Counted from the stretch's first letter, positions 35,341 through 48,090 are shown. The stretch: 64,000 nucleotides of DNA from Sipunculus nudus (GCA_026874595.1 CM049317.1:70331618-70395617), one strand, 5' to 3'. Notes: a model not told the origin generated them from the letters alone. Made by a program: numbers and translations.

Positions 35341-37549
35341 ATCCTCCAGTCTGTGAGCAAACTATGTGTGTATGTGTGTATATATAAGTATATATTTTAA
35401 ATGGTATTTACTTGACAAATTAGCTTTATAGTAAACTTGAAATATTCTGTTTTCTTTATGCTGCCAAATAAGTACAGCCGACCTAAAGGTATACAACATT
35501 TGTATGGACATTTTCATATATTGCATTGACAAAATATTTCATTTAATGATATGGATTATTTTATGCTGAATTCTTTAAAAGGCCTAGATGAGTTTTTGAA
35601 CCGAATCAAATTCCATTCAAGACCTTGTGAATGATGATATATTTCATAATATGAAATAATTTAATATTGATAAAGTTAGGTTTGTAAAGAGTTACAGTTT
35701 ACACAATACAGTGATGGCATACATTTTAATGTAAAATTTACACAGTAATACTACTAAAAAAGTCAGGTTGTTCAACAGGGATCCTTCATTGAAAAATTAT
35801 TTGACTTCAGACATGTTTTAGTTTGTTCCTATTGCAGTCACTTGAAAAAGATATCTAGCCTAATACAAGTAAAATGTTCATGAGTCGGAGCTAATGATAT
35901 AATCTGCATCTTTGTCCAGTTTTATATATAATTATGATCAATTAGCAGACACTTGTTGTAATCTTTGACATCAGTAATACACAGTTTACATATCTTCCTC
36001 TATCCCAGCTTTGCAGAACCATCCATGGCTCACAAGGATAACCCACAGTTATTTTTTATTTTACTATCATCATGTTTCTATCATAGAATTATATACATAT
36101 GGAAAACGTGACTGGTATGGAAACAAGCCCGGTGAGGGATATATTGCCGCGAGGATGATAAAAAAAGGGGGAAGAGACTGTATGAGTTGTTTATGTTAAG
36201 GCTGAACAAGGCAGTATTATTGTACAAAGAAGTGTTTTGGGTGTGGGGTGAGGGCTTTAGCAGCCCAGGCTGTTGTTTTATATGCCAGTTCCAGGGGCTG
36301 GAAACACCTGTGTGACAGTTCTAGATCTGTCCTTGTCTGGACAAGGCCACAGCATGGCAAGATTCAGGTTCTGCTTAGCTAAGTTGGTCTGCTAAGCTAT
36401 AGCAATATTCCTGTGAAAGATTTATCCTCCTATGAAGAAGGCCACTGCAAAGCAAAATTTAGTTTGTGCTCAACTGAGTTACAGGTTACAGGTAATGTTA
36501 AATAAGTTAAAGGTGATAGCAATAGGAGTGCCTGTTGTATTTAAGCATCATCCTCTGGTTTTGTCTGTTCATCTGGTTGGTTGGTGATCAGTGCATGGAT
36601 GAAAACATTGTTTTACTGTTTGAATCTATATTCTTCATTATTTAACACAACTGTGTATTAATGAAACAAATTTTGTGAATACCTCAGTCTTAATATTCAA
36701 ATATCTTCAGTATGTCCAGAATGTGCAGTGTCAAATTTAAATATGGGAATAGACTGTTTCCTGGAGTAAGATGAATTACCAATGATTCCTTTAAATTGGG
36801 CTTTGCTAGTATGTCTTTTAAAGAACTGACATCATGAACAGCCCACTTTCGAAACCCTGGTGTTAACTGTATTGGTGATATCACACAAGCCTCTTTTTCC
36901 CTATGTTAAGTTGAAAAAAAAGTAATAATGGTCGATAGAACCCATGGTGGCAAGAGTTAATCAGCCTTTTAAAACAGAATCCTAATTAAGGCATCTTAGA
37001 GAAACTAAAATTATTTATTCATCAAAGACCTTGCTACTCCATGGTGGGATCAAGGTTGCTATATGGTGTCACTTTCTTTTGTTCTGCTGTGTTTACCATC
37101 ACAATAAAGTTTCTTCTTTCATCTTAAAAGAGCTTTTTTATGAATGCTGTTTTTTACTGTGTCATTGAAAGACATGATGGTAATGTACTTGTATCAGTCA
37201 AAACACAAGTACTAGCGTAAAATTAAAATTTTGAGCTAGGTTTTTGGAAAACTTGCTTTATATAAGGTACTGAAATGATATTAATTATTATTTACCAGTT
37301 GTAGTGATTAATGATACAGACACAGACTATTGTAGTTTAAAAACAACAGTAAAAATAAATTAAAATAAAAATGTATAATATTTTGGAAATCAGCCAAATC
37401 TTTAGCAGACACACATTAACATGATCTTGGTGAGAGCTATATATATTTTACAGTTTGATAATGAAATGTTTATCAGTGATTTTTAAAAATGCTGAGTGAT
37501 TTGTATATACACCTTTCTTCTGTTAAGTGTTATAAACTGATATAAACTT

Positions 37550-38120
37550 TGTAGCCCAGTTACTGCTATTGTTATGTGTGTGGATCTCACTTCCTTCTCA
37601 AACCTGTGCCGGTATTACATGTAATAATTATAATAAGTAATAATTAATAAATTAATAAGACATATCAGTGCAATTCTCACTCTGTGCTTCCTCATATAGT
37701 TGATTATGACCATCACTCCTTATTGAGTTAATAATGAAGATCACGATTCACTTTTTATATACTCTTAGTATTACATCATAATCCATTTGATACAGATCTA
37801 TAGTTCATGAATCTAAGGATCAGTCCGCTGATCAGGGTACATATATATCTGTGTGTTCATCTAAGACCGATGACGTCAGAAGCTGTATCATGATTTTGCC
37901 AAATTGACACCCAGGTTTTGAATAAAAGTAATTTTTCTTGGGTTTCCTTGTTTGCTCACCTTGGGGTTTTCCTGTTAAGCTGTTACAGCGCTGTTGAAAC
38001 ATACAAACCAGCCCTGAGTCACAGCCCAAGGAATTTTGTGGTCTGATTAAACAGGTTGTTCCTGGTCACACCAGACCCCCCAGTACCAGGTACCATTTCA
38101 CTTCTCACTGATAGTGTCAC
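37550..38120. promoter_or_regulatory. GC-richer intronic segment
   Basis: Contains a CRE-like TGACGTCA at about 37871-37878 and a TACCAGGTACC word near 38085. The minus frame at 37832-38029 shows no domain. Weak candidate regulatory element. Confidence 0.25.
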
Positions 38121-38759
38121 AGGGCGTTGACCTCAACTGTAGACTTCTGATGTATATAATTTAATAAATGTGTATATACTTTAGTGCATATATATGTATA
38201 TTTAGAGAAACAGTAAATAGTCACTGATAAACAATAACTGTTGTATTAATAATAACTACATTGTTATCTACAACAACAATACACCGATAATAATCTAACT
38301 CAATAATTAAAAACAAATGACAGATACATGTTATTCTGAATATCACAAGTCTGCATGTGACCCTATGTGACCAGACTCAAACTTGTATTTGAAAAACAGT
38401 ATTATTAGCTGAATTTGAGCTAAATACTTGAATCATACATAAACTGTGCAGCCTTATGATATAAGGTAGTGCAGTAGAAATTCCATCTCTTTAAAGACTT
38501 TAATACTTTCAGTATAATTTTCTAATTAAACTTAATATATGTTATATTTACTAAAGTATGTATGAAAATTTATAAATTTCAAAATATGTAGGTTAGGCTA
38601 AGCAGGAACAATAAACATCAAAGGACTTATAAACACTAATTTTTACCCATAATGGGATACACCTTATATACATAATTATAATTAGTGAAACTGAAAGGAG
38701 AAATAAGTAGAGGACAATGTTACAAGGTATTAATAATAAGGATAGGGGCTCTGGATGAT

Positions 38760-39180
38760 GACAGAACTAGTAGTGCATCACCAGGTAGAAGCCGCCATTT
38801 TGACAGACAAGGGGTGTGCCTGGGGACTCTAGCAGAAGAAAAGGGGTAGGGTGACTTGAGGTGTCAAGGGGCGGCCTAGTTACCCCTGCTGGCAGCAGAA
38901 GCTCAGGTCTGATGTAAACAGCCCCCTGCAGCCTTACAGGCTGTTTTACCCTACAACCCCATTTCATCAGTACCTGAGCTTCAGCCCAAGGGGACACTGG
39001 GAAGACCCCAGCACCTGTCACCGTGGTAACCTGATCTACACATCCTGGGTCATCTGTCTGCACCTATCATCAACCTGGGTTTTATGTTTGGAAGGGGCTA
39101 ATATCTGAGGGGGAGGGCAGGGTAGGGTACCAGCAAATCTAGTCAGTAACCATGGGAACACTTCTGCAGTACACATGTGA
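38760..39180. promoter_or_regulatory. GC-rich intronic island with E2-box words
   Basis: One of the most GC-rich blocks in the intron, with CACCAGGTAG near 38778, GTACCTGAG near 38971 and GCACCTGTCACC near 39010. The 98-codon minus frame at 38767-39063 has proline-rich, unstructured composition and no splice-site support; it is treated as a by-product of GC content. Confidence 0.3.
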
Positions 39181-40739
39181 GTTACCTCTCCTTACATATT
39201 TTTTACCAAATCTGGTCATATTTCATACATTAAGGACTGAGTGATACTTTTACTTTTGGCACCTGGACTGTAGGAGTATGACTAAGCCGGACATTTAATC
39301 ATCTCATGTCTGCATCTGTTGCATCCAAGCTTAAGATAAGAACACTGGATATGAACCCAAGTGATGCATACTGACTGATGCAGAATATTTGATGCTGAAT
39401 ACATCCAGTTAAACAATTAGACTGTGCGGCCAACAGAAAACTACCTGTAGAACTTTTATTATTGTTTTTTTTTGTCTCGTACACTAATATTTTGATTATG
39501 GTAGGAATAAAGTTAGCTTATCACCCAACTTTGTACTTTCATAAGGGTGATCATATTTGATACAGTTCTTCCAGTCTACATTTATTAGTATTAATCATGA
39601 TTTTAATTGTACTGTACCTATTATAATATGACAAGTAATAAGTTAATGTAGTGAAGAAAATCAGTTCAACTATACTAGGAAACTTGTGCATTGTAACATA
39701 TATTTTCATTCTGGAGATAGTTAAGTTACTTGAGAAGATTCTGTTTTTCATTATGCCCATGCCTTGGACATGTTATTTAGAAGTCACATGCACTCTGGTC
39801 ACGACTATTGACATACTATACCACAAGGTCAAGAACTGTCATGTTTATTTGGTTGATAAGACAGTTATACCACAATGATAAAAGATCATAATATGAGATG
39901 AACTGTATGTTACAGTGAATCATGATCCACCTTTTTTCCTGATGATTGCTTCAACATGGTCACATGATAATGTTTCACCAACTGAGATCAAAGACACTGA
40001 TAAAAAGGAGATGTTATTTATGAAAACATACATATATACAACTTAACCTTAGTTTATTGGATGGTGCCCTCAATGTTAAATTTAAGCTCACCATGGGAAC
40101 ATGGCATAATTTGTATATGATTGTTCATGGTAATGGTTGGTTATAAATAGTAGTTTTTGGGATTAAATCTCCCAGTCAGTCAAGGTAACAATCAGTCTTA
40201 TTTGTCAATTAAGTTTATATTCACTTGTCATGTACTGTTTGCCAGTGTTAGGGAATATTTGTATACAGTAGTTTATTTCATCAGCATGCAATGTACAGGC
40301 GTTGTCTCAAGTCAAGATCCACTCCCTGAACAAGGTAAATCAACTGTAGTTTTCAAAATCTTAACTGCTGGATCTGATTGATCAACACTCATGATTCACC
40401 AGGAGTTGTGTTTTAGTGAGAACTTTGGGTATCATATATTCAGACATTCCCTTTTAAGTGATAAGTTTTGAAAACCATTCCACTTAAGAGCAGAGATGAC
40501 ACTTGGACAACATGGGTATTAAAAATCATGATCATTTTATGTCCATTATGGTCATGCTACAAATCATTGTCACAGATCCTCAGAAAAAAAACTATCATCA
40601 GTCCTATATTTGTCAGGAGTCTATTCTATCTCTTGGCCAAGCTGGTGACATGAACAGTTTGACCCTTTGTCCATATATACAGTGTAAATGAAAAAGGTAA
40701 TTTCCAGATACTTCAGATATGGATGCTACATGATGATAT

Positions 40740-41070
40740 TTACAGAGAAGTGCTTTACCGTGCAGGAGGGCACTCCAACATCACCCCACCCCCTGTGACA
40801 GCAGAGACCTGCCATCCCCTGCCAGGTATACTTGGACTGGCCTCACTGTAGGCTGTTATGAGCTGCCAGGTTGACTTTCAAGTGACACTGCAGCAATGGT
40901 GGCTCAGTCATGTTTGGAATTTCCCCATAAAGACTGCCAGGTTGACCTACCTACACACATGCTGCAGCAGGGTGGGGACAGGCCCTGTGGGAACCAGCAG
41001 GGCATCTGACAGCAGGGGGGAGGTGCTGTGTGGAATGCTGGAACAGCCCTGTAATTCTGTGTAATCCTGA
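40740..41070. promoter_or_regulatory. GC-rich intronic island
   Basis: Contains 'ctgccaggtatac' and two 'gactgccaggttgac(t/c)' style words near 40858-40950, a small local duplication. No exon features. Confidence 0.25.
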
Positions 41071-43049
41071 GCTATGTAATTAACATGTGCTCCCATTGAT
41101 CAACTGCATTAAAACCATTACCTGTGTACATATAATCATGTTGATTGTAAACACCAAGTTAGGAGTTACGGAGGCTCTAATGGGCAAGAGATATTCTTAA
41201 GTAATTTATTCTATAGTATTTTGTTCTTAATTTGTGTACAACTTATCCTTATGATTCATAAGGCCTCTTTAGTGAATATGAAAACCAAATAAGGAAACTT
41301 TATCTGATAAAACACATTTTAGTAAACCCATCATGCATATTAAAGATCCATGATTTTAAATATTGGATTTTATTGGGACATCTTCTAAGAGAGGGGTCAT
41401 ACTCCACTGCAGTTGACCTGTCTTCTATAAGATTAAAAAGGATCAGAAACATTATCGTGTAGATTAACATGCTGACCCAAGGATGGGCTATATATCAAAT
41501 AATTTTTCCTCTGTTCACACAAATACTTACAGGTATTTCAGAGAGATTTACAGGTATTTGGAGAGGAGAGAAAAAAAACATTAATATTGAGACCTTTATA
41601 GGTAGAATATTATTTTAACATATCACAGCTGCCCAGATTACTGTAAATGTCATTTTATCTGTTTTATATTATGTTAAGTATAGATATCATATTACTATTA
41701 TTTTAATTCAGTTAAGTAAAATGATGCAACTTCTTTTAAATGCTTGCATCAGTTGGCTGGACAAGATGATTTAAATAAGGTTATAAATATAACTTGCCAA
41801 ACTGTTGATCTTCTACCAAAAATATGATATTATCTAGAAAAAAGCTCTATGATTATTTATGACAATTATGCTTCAATATCAAATTACAACCAATGGAGAT
41901 AGTGGTAGAAGCACATGTTCAGTGACCTTGCCCTGACAATTTGTGGCTGGTAGACCATATCCGCTATGTCTGGCCTCAGGTATGGATAAAATTTTACAAA
42001 ATTTCTTTGTCTGCTTTTGTTTTTGAAACTCAAGAGTTACTGGTAAATAAGTTATTTTTCAGTAAATAATACGTTTGTAAATTCAGTATTGTATAAATAC
42101 TAAAATCACTGTGCAATTTAACTTTAATCATTTTAACATAGTGCATGGTGTGCTTGTGTTGAATAAATTACACATAAGTGTAGATAAACAGAATATTTTT
42201 AATATGTATTGCTGACACATTTTGCTCACTTCACAGGTTCTCATCTTGATAATTACATCTGTGTTACCTAAATTTTTTTTCATTTCCTAAACATATCCTC
42301 AAAGGGAGAGGATGAATAAAATATTATCGAGATTTTAAATTTTCATTGAGTGAAAACCATTTATTTTTTTCCTACATGACATGTAAGAGATAACTAAAAC
42401 TTTGCAATATTTATTATCATAACTGTTATTTATTATATTTACAAATGGGTGACAGGACATTGCAGACAAGCATGGATACAATTCACTTGGAAATTGATCA
42501 AGCTACCCATGTTTCATTTATTGAACTTGATGATAGTTGAGGCATTTAAACATATCATTTTAGTCATTTTAATATTATGATATAATTAATTTCCTCAATT
42601 AAATTTTTTTATGTTTGTATATTTTGTGTATAATTATTACATAATTGATCTTTAAATAAATAATCATTTTTGTAGATCTCCCTAATAATGTATCCTTACA
42701 AACATGCCTTGACCTTTTTTTCATGGAAAGTTTTACTTATTAATCATGGAAAGTAAGTGATGTTAGAAAGAAAGGTGGTCACATATAACACATGACACTT
42801 GAGCAATGTAACAGTAATATGGTGATTAGTGATTTAATTATTTATATTGTTGTTCCATTTTAACTTTCCATGAGACCTATGTTATTTTGCAGAATTTACT
42901 AAATTTGTTCAATAGCATCAATTTTTACAGAGACACAGAGAAACCTGTGAATTTGATCAAGTGTTGTGACATGCCAGCTATTGTGTCTATAAATAATAAG
43001 CTTCTTCATTTGTGGTTGAGCGTGATCGAGGTATTCCTTTTATTTATTG

Positions 43050-43800
43050 TTATCCTGGTCCAACATAAAGTCGATGGATGGGTCTACCATAGCCACTGGA
43101 GGGGCATCGTTCATGTCTGGGTACTGTTGAGGAATCGTGGCAGTGTTTGCTCAGGATATATCTCTTAGTACCATGTAAAGGTTTAATGAGGATTACATAT
43201 GGTTGTTTCGCAATGCATCCCGCTTCTGCCACCCAGTATCCTGGGTTCTCACTGGGATCTACTTAGCCCCAGGTAGAGCAATGCGCCAATACTCCCAGCG
43301 GACGATCCATCAAGGAACCACATTCAGGTGTCACAGGCAATTTCTTCTGGTGGTCGAACATAAGTCAGCCTCTCTCTCATATCGGCAGCGCATCGCTGCA
43401 CAATTAATCTTATCAGCGGCCATTGTTTTGTGGCTGTCCAAGACTCGTCCTGTCATCCTGCATGGGAATAAGAAAATCAATAAGTTTCAAAGGGTTATAA
43501 TTGACTTTTCTTAGGACAGGCAAGCCAAGGAAACAACAAAGACTGCTGCCATTCCGAGTTGAACCTGCCACTTATGACAAGAAGCCTCGCAGCCTTGCTG
43601 CTTATGCTGGGATGGGGCTACCCAGGGATTTGGCCATTGAATTCGTTGCTGGTGCCTGTATACAAGCTACGATCAATGAACTGTCGGCTGTCCCTTGTAG
43701 CAGTAGAGCTGAGTGCTGCGTATTAAACCTGAAGTGGATATTTGGCTAGCCTTGTTCTGATTGGAGTGGGGGTAGTATAAGACGGGAAGCTGCATCATGG
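43050..43800. promoter_or_regulatory. intronic island with overlapping open frames
   Basis: About 750 bp with near-balanced base composition and scattered CpGs, in strong contrast to its flanks. Two overlapping + frames stay open (43203-43514 and about 43501-43749). The second follows TTTTCTTAG, which resembles a splice acceptor, but neither encodes a recognised domain and no matching donor or frame joins the ZEB exons. Regulatory DNA is the preferred reading; an unrecognised exon or decayed element is the alternative. Confidence 0.3.
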
Positions 43801-44067
43801 CACACATTGATGATACTGTCCCTGTGATTGATCACTGTACCAGCTCTTTTCATAAATTTCATCTAATCCTCACTTGTGCCTCGAGCAGATAATTATGTCA
43901 CCCTGTATGGAAAAATCGGTGCATATTCATTCCTTCTTATTTAGAATTATAAGCATATTTATATGAGAATGAAAATAGAAGATGATAGCTTGATGATTGA
44001 TTTTAGACTCCTTTTTGTCAAATACAATCAAATATTTTTGCTTTATATATATATATAAACATATATT

Positions 44068-44200
44068 GCAAAAATGTAGGCACGCAAGATTTTGTATTTT
44101 CTTCATTCTTGTAGAAATAAGGGAGATATATACAAATATATTGGTTTATATATATATATATATTTATATACATATGTATATATATATATATATATATATG

Positions 44201-44238
<38 letters not shown>

Positions 44239-44313
44239 AATATATTTGTATATATCTCCCTTATTTCTACAAGAATGAAGAAAATAAAAAATCTTGCGTG
44301 CCTACATTTTTGC
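44068..44313. repeat. long foldback: 80-bp inverted repeat around an AT palindrome
   Basis: Left arm 44068-44147 and right arm 44234-44313 are reverse complements at 79 of 80 positions; the difference is at 44094. The 86-bp centre is TA-rich and itself largely palindromic (TTTATATACATATG against TATGTATATAAA), so the whole 246 bp can fold into one hairpin. Ends read GCAAAAATGTAGGC. No clear target duplication and no ORF beyond simple repeats. It lies inside intron 1, 1.85 kb before exon 2, so it would be transcribed with the ZEB pre-mRNA. It may be a foldback MITE or a hairpin-RNA locus. Confidence 0.85.
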
Positions 44314-44719
44314 CATTTTAAAGAGTAATTGAACTTTGCTAAAGGTAACTAGATACTCAGATGTCTAAATATATTTTGGTCTCAGTCATCTAATATATAC
44401 TTATTCATACTCATATGATAATATGCTACATTTAATTAAAACATCTGGTTTGGTTCAGAATATTTAAATAACAGGAAAGTACTTGTAAATATCTTCATGG
44501 AATAAAAACTATGAATTTGGACCAAAATTAGTTAATACCTAAATACGTACAATGTTTCGAACAGACTGATGATCAATTTATGATAAATTCAGTAATTCAT
44601 TTGCCATATTTAATTTTGCAGAAAAGATCATGCACAATAAACCATCCTGTTGCTAAAAAAACAATATTTAATCACCTGTATTGAGGCCTGTAAATTAATA
44701 CCCAGGTCATATCTGCTTT

Positions 44720-45480
44720 CAGTAGATCAGACATGATAATTCATCTTGTCCTTAAAGAAAGGCATCGCAGGCTGTTTGAGGAAAGCCTGGCCTTTGTTTC
44801 AACGGTAGACTTGCAGAATATGAACCACAAAATGAATGTCTGGCAAATATTTGTAAGGGCTATTGGGGCGCATTTATCTGTATTTGCATGGCGACTGCTT
44901 TCTTCAATAATGAGGTCTCTCTAAGCAGCTCATCCTGGCTTTTCCATGCGGAATGTTTAACGAGAATATCGCAGGGTCTAGGTGCCTTTCCGCAATCCCC
45001 GCCCCTCAGCCGCGGGGGGCTAAGGTAACCTGCCCAGCGCACCTGTCACCTCATTTAGCGGGTGTTTGTACTCAGTTATATCCCTTTCATGACCACTCAG
45101 GTGTATGATTGTCGTTGAGACGAGATGCATGACGCAGGACAATAGCGCCCAGGTGATTTTGACGGCAGCCACTTGCCTGCCACGCGACTAGGACTAGCTG
45201 AGTAAACCTTAGGTGTGAGAAGAGCGGGGATTTACTGCTCAAGTAGTTATTACTAGATTTGAAATCAAGTAGGCTCACTCTAAGCTGCTTGGAGGCTTTA
45301 AGGAAAATTGTTTACCCACTAGCTCAATCAAAGGTTTATATTGCTTGTATAGAGATTTCTGCTGTCTGTGCGGAGGTTACTCCTTTCATGGTCACAATGA
45401 TAATGGTGTACATTAATGTATCTCTTTGTTGTCTCACCGCCCTGGTTTGAACAGTCACGGGATTGTCATTGTGTTATGGA
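44720..45480. promoter_or_regulatory. intronic island with octamer and E2-boxes, candidate enhancer
   Basis: GC-richer block just before exon 2. It has a POU octamer ATTTGCAT at 44882-44889, a CpG-dense core at 44990-45060 (CAGCCGCGGGGGGC), CACCTG at 45040-45045 followed by CACCTC, and CAGGTG at 45098-45103 and 45150-45155. Frames on both strands lack family features. The combination of POU and ZEB-type sites suggests regulatory DNA; this is inferred. Confidence 0.4.
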
Positions 45481-46167
45481 TCATTGGAGAAGCGTGTGAA
45501 ATAAAGACGCTCTTTTGTGTGATAATAGATTCTCTGACTAATAGACCAATAATGCAGTCTTTAAACACACTTTTAATCACTGCAAGGTGAATACAAAGTC
45601 TTGGTGATGACATGAGAATTATAAAATTTAGGTTGGTGAAGTATTGTGTGAAAATATGTTATTTAATATACTTCTGATGCAGCCTTATACTATATCATGC
45701 GTTGATTTTCCCTCAAGATTAAATAAAAAGATCAATGACAATGTATTACAGATAGAGTTTCAGCATCGAGTGAATTCCAAGCAATATGAATCTATCCAGC
45801 TAAGCATCATGTATTTATACTTCATGATGTATGTTAAATATATTGTTGTCAACAAATTATTAATATATATGTGTATGTGTATATTTATTTATGTATCTCA
45901 GAGGTTTATATATATATTATATTATATTCAACATGTACAAATAATCATTGACTTTAATGCCATTATATTATTTCAATATTCATATGATAATATTTTAATA
46001 TATAATAGACTTGGTATAATGTAAATTTATAACATTCATATTGTCAATTTCTTTAATTTTAACCATTTTCATGTTTAAAAAATGTGTTGGGTTTATTTAT
46101 TTTAGACATGGCAGAATAAAAGGGTCTTACCCATCACAAATTCATATGATTTTTCTCTTTATTTCAG

Positions 46168-46356
46168 TTGAGGAAGAGGGTGAAGCTGGGGAATCAGTAA
46201 CCAGTGACAACAAATTAACTGAAGGTATCGAGGATGATGATAGCAACCATGACAGCAGTATGGACATTGACGGAGCACTCAGCGAGGATGCTCAGGGGTC
46301 ATCTGAGGTCACCGAGGAAATGCAGCAGGAGAGTGGCTCGGAACTAGGCACAGAAG
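46168..46356 (+). CDS. ZEB: ZEB/zfh-1-like transcription factor, coding exon 2
   Basis: The exon follows TTTATTTCAG and ends before GTACCTGG. It is 189 bp, phase 1 at both ends. The first two bases complete GTT (Val) with the last base of exon 1, and translation continues for 63 codons without a stop. The peptide begins VEEEGEAGESVTSDNKLTEG. About a third of residues are Asp or Glu and most of the rest are Ser, Gly, Thr and Gln, so it should be disordered and strongly acidic. Vertebrate ZEB also has an acidic, Ser/Thr-rich stretch right after the NuRD motif and before the first zinc fingers (known). There is no sequence match beyond composition, so assignment rests on frame, splice signals, strand and position. 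Confidence 0.75.
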
Positions 46357-46820
46357 GTACCTGGGTGACAGTGTTTAGAATTTAAATAAAATTTACACAA
46401 ATCGTTAGATCTTTGAATATTTATGTTTAAATATATGGAGGATGTTACAGTTGTGTTAATGGGTTTAACTTGAAGACCAGGTATTGAATTTTCAGTTGAA
46501 TTATTTTGTTCAGTATGATTATAGAAAATTAAATGTTGTAAAATTATATATATTCAATAAAATTGATTTCAGTGGAGGTTGATAAATGTTTCAAATTATG
46601 AAGATTACTATATATTTAAAATGCATTAAATAAATAATATCTCTTACCTGAGTAAATATCTTTACAGAATGTAACTAACAAAATGTACAGAAGTAATTTC
46701 AAAATGTATTTGTTTCTTTACAATTTACAAAGTAAAGATCACTTGTTTGTGGATAAGAACACTACAAATTGTCCTTATTCTTTTCTAATGTTTATAAATG
46801 TCTTCAATTTGTCATAAAAG
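46357..46820 (+). other. ZEB: ZEB intron 2 (464 bp)
   Basis: GTACCT at the start and GTCATAAAAG at the end, with pyrimidine tracts at 46771-46788. The acceptor is AAAG rather than CAG. The nearby CAG at 46826-46828 would shift the frame into a stop after about ten codons, so the AAG acceptor is preferred. Confidence 0.65.
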
Positions 46821-47006
46821 CCATTCAGAATGGTTTCCACGACAACGAAGAGATGGGTGACCTTGACAATTGCGGGGACCAATCCAGTTTTGTTGCTACA
46901 CTTAATGGCGACAAATCCTCAATAGCAACAGATCCAGAGGGCAGCACTGAAGCCAGCCGGGGCAACGACCAATCAGCAGGGACCACAGGAAACAGCGGCA
47001 TGACAG
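46821..47006 (+). CDS. ZEB: ZEB/zfh-1-like transcription factor, coding exon 3
   Basis: The exon is 186 bp, phase 1 at both ends, and ends ATGACAG|GTAACT, a good donor. Read from exon 2 it begins AIQNGFHDNEEMGDLDNCGD and continues Ser/Thr/Gly/Asn-rich to the donor with no stop. No domain is visible; it is probably a disordered linker ahead of the N-terminal zinc-finger cluster expected farther downstream. It could be skipped without changing the frame, as could exon 2. The choice of the 46820/46821 acceptor is the least certain part. The rest of the gene, with zinc fingers and homeodomain, is not in the window. Confidence 0.7.
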
Positions 47007-47509
47007 GTAACTATCAGTTATTGAGTTAACAGTTTTGTACCATGTTTTCTTATTCTCTAATATAGACATGGTTACACAGACACTGGTGTCGGTTGAATAG
47101 GGACACAGATTATGGTCAAGATATCCAGTGATACCTGAACTAGCATACAGGTTTGACAGAAAAGGAAATTATAAATAAGAACAGCAGCTATCATCAAAGT
47201 CATTTAAGTGTTGTAGAAGTAAAGCCTCAAAACTCACGGGTCTTTCTAGGTGGGAAATTTGTCTAAAATTCTTGGTAAAAAACATATAAACCCATCAAAT
47301 GATGTAAAGGAAAAGAGGGACACATTTAAAGGTGTTCATTTTTATGTAGAAAGTTGAATTTTCTTCACTGGGACTTGCATCCTCATCTTTCCTATGACTG
47401 CTTGGAGAACTGCAACTATGGAGAATGTATAGGGTTCCTCTGTGTAATATGAGATATTGTAATTTTTGTGGCGTTCTAGAGCTTTTTCTTCCTTATATAT
47501 ATGTAAGTA

Positions 47510-48090
47510 CATAACCTTATGATTGAGATACTTGGGTCGAATAAGTGTGCACAGGAGTCGGTCATTGTCAGGCAGGTCCTGTTATTTGTAGTAATATATT
47601 GTCATGGTGCTTGGTGTTCTTGGGCTGATATTGAGATGCAGAGACAACCTGTGGGAAATGTAAATGCTTCAGATGTGATCACTTTTATTTTTCCCCTCCT
47701 GGGGAAGTTGTTTCAAGTACCTACCAGCATCCAGCCTCTGCTGTTGCCTAGCGACATATAGATAAAGCATGTGGAAACAATCTAAGTAAGCATGATCCAA
47801 TTAATTGTCACACTGTAATAACATTAGCGGTATGGCACACAATGACTGCTTGCTACCTACGAGCAGGTAGTCCAGGACTGCCACCAGGATATAAATTAAC
47901 ATAGATAATTACAATACAGAGTGTGCCTTGAGTAAACGCTGACCTTTGCTGACCCCTGAATACATGCAGTACTTTATCTCCCTCTGACTGGGCCTTATTT
48001 AAGGTTGTTATTAATATTTATGTTAGCCGGCTGAGTAATGCTGGAGCTGAATAAAAAGTGATGCAGGTCGGTTATGTCAGTAATTGGTCT
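47510..48090. promoter_or_regulatory. intronic island with CTACCT-N6-AGGTAG palindrome
   Basis: GC-richer block shortly after exon 3. CTACCT (47853-47858) and AGGTAG (47865-47870) face each other across six bases, the same geometry as the promoter-proximal pair at 9597-9614. No exon is supported; the + frame at 47519-47761 shows no domain. Confidence 0.4.

Larger units (their letters stand above)
10284..46167 (+). other. ZEB: ZEB intron 1 (35.9 kb)
   Basis: It begins GTAAGA and ends TTTATTTCAG, both strong splice signals, joining phase-1 exon ends. No other exon was found inside on the + strand. The intron alternates AT-rich stretches and microsatellites with roughly 20 GC-richer islands that carry homeodomain, POU and CAGGTG/A words; the clearest are listed separately. 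It also holds SINE, MITE and foldback insertions. Very long 5' introns rich in non-coding regulatory DNA are also a feature of vertebrate ZEB2 (known). Confidence 0.75.

Noticed and set aside
38767-39063. 98-codon minus frame in a GC-rich island
   Set aside because: Open because of GC content; no splice support or domain.
46769-46820. Extending exon 3 upstream to an acceptor near 46760 (frame stays open)
   Set aside because: The pyrimidine tract expected before an acceptor lies inside this stretch, so 46820|46821 is the better boundary.
46821-46828. Using the CAG at 46826-46828 as the exon 3 acceptor
   Set aside because: It would shift the frame and reach a TGA after about ten codons.
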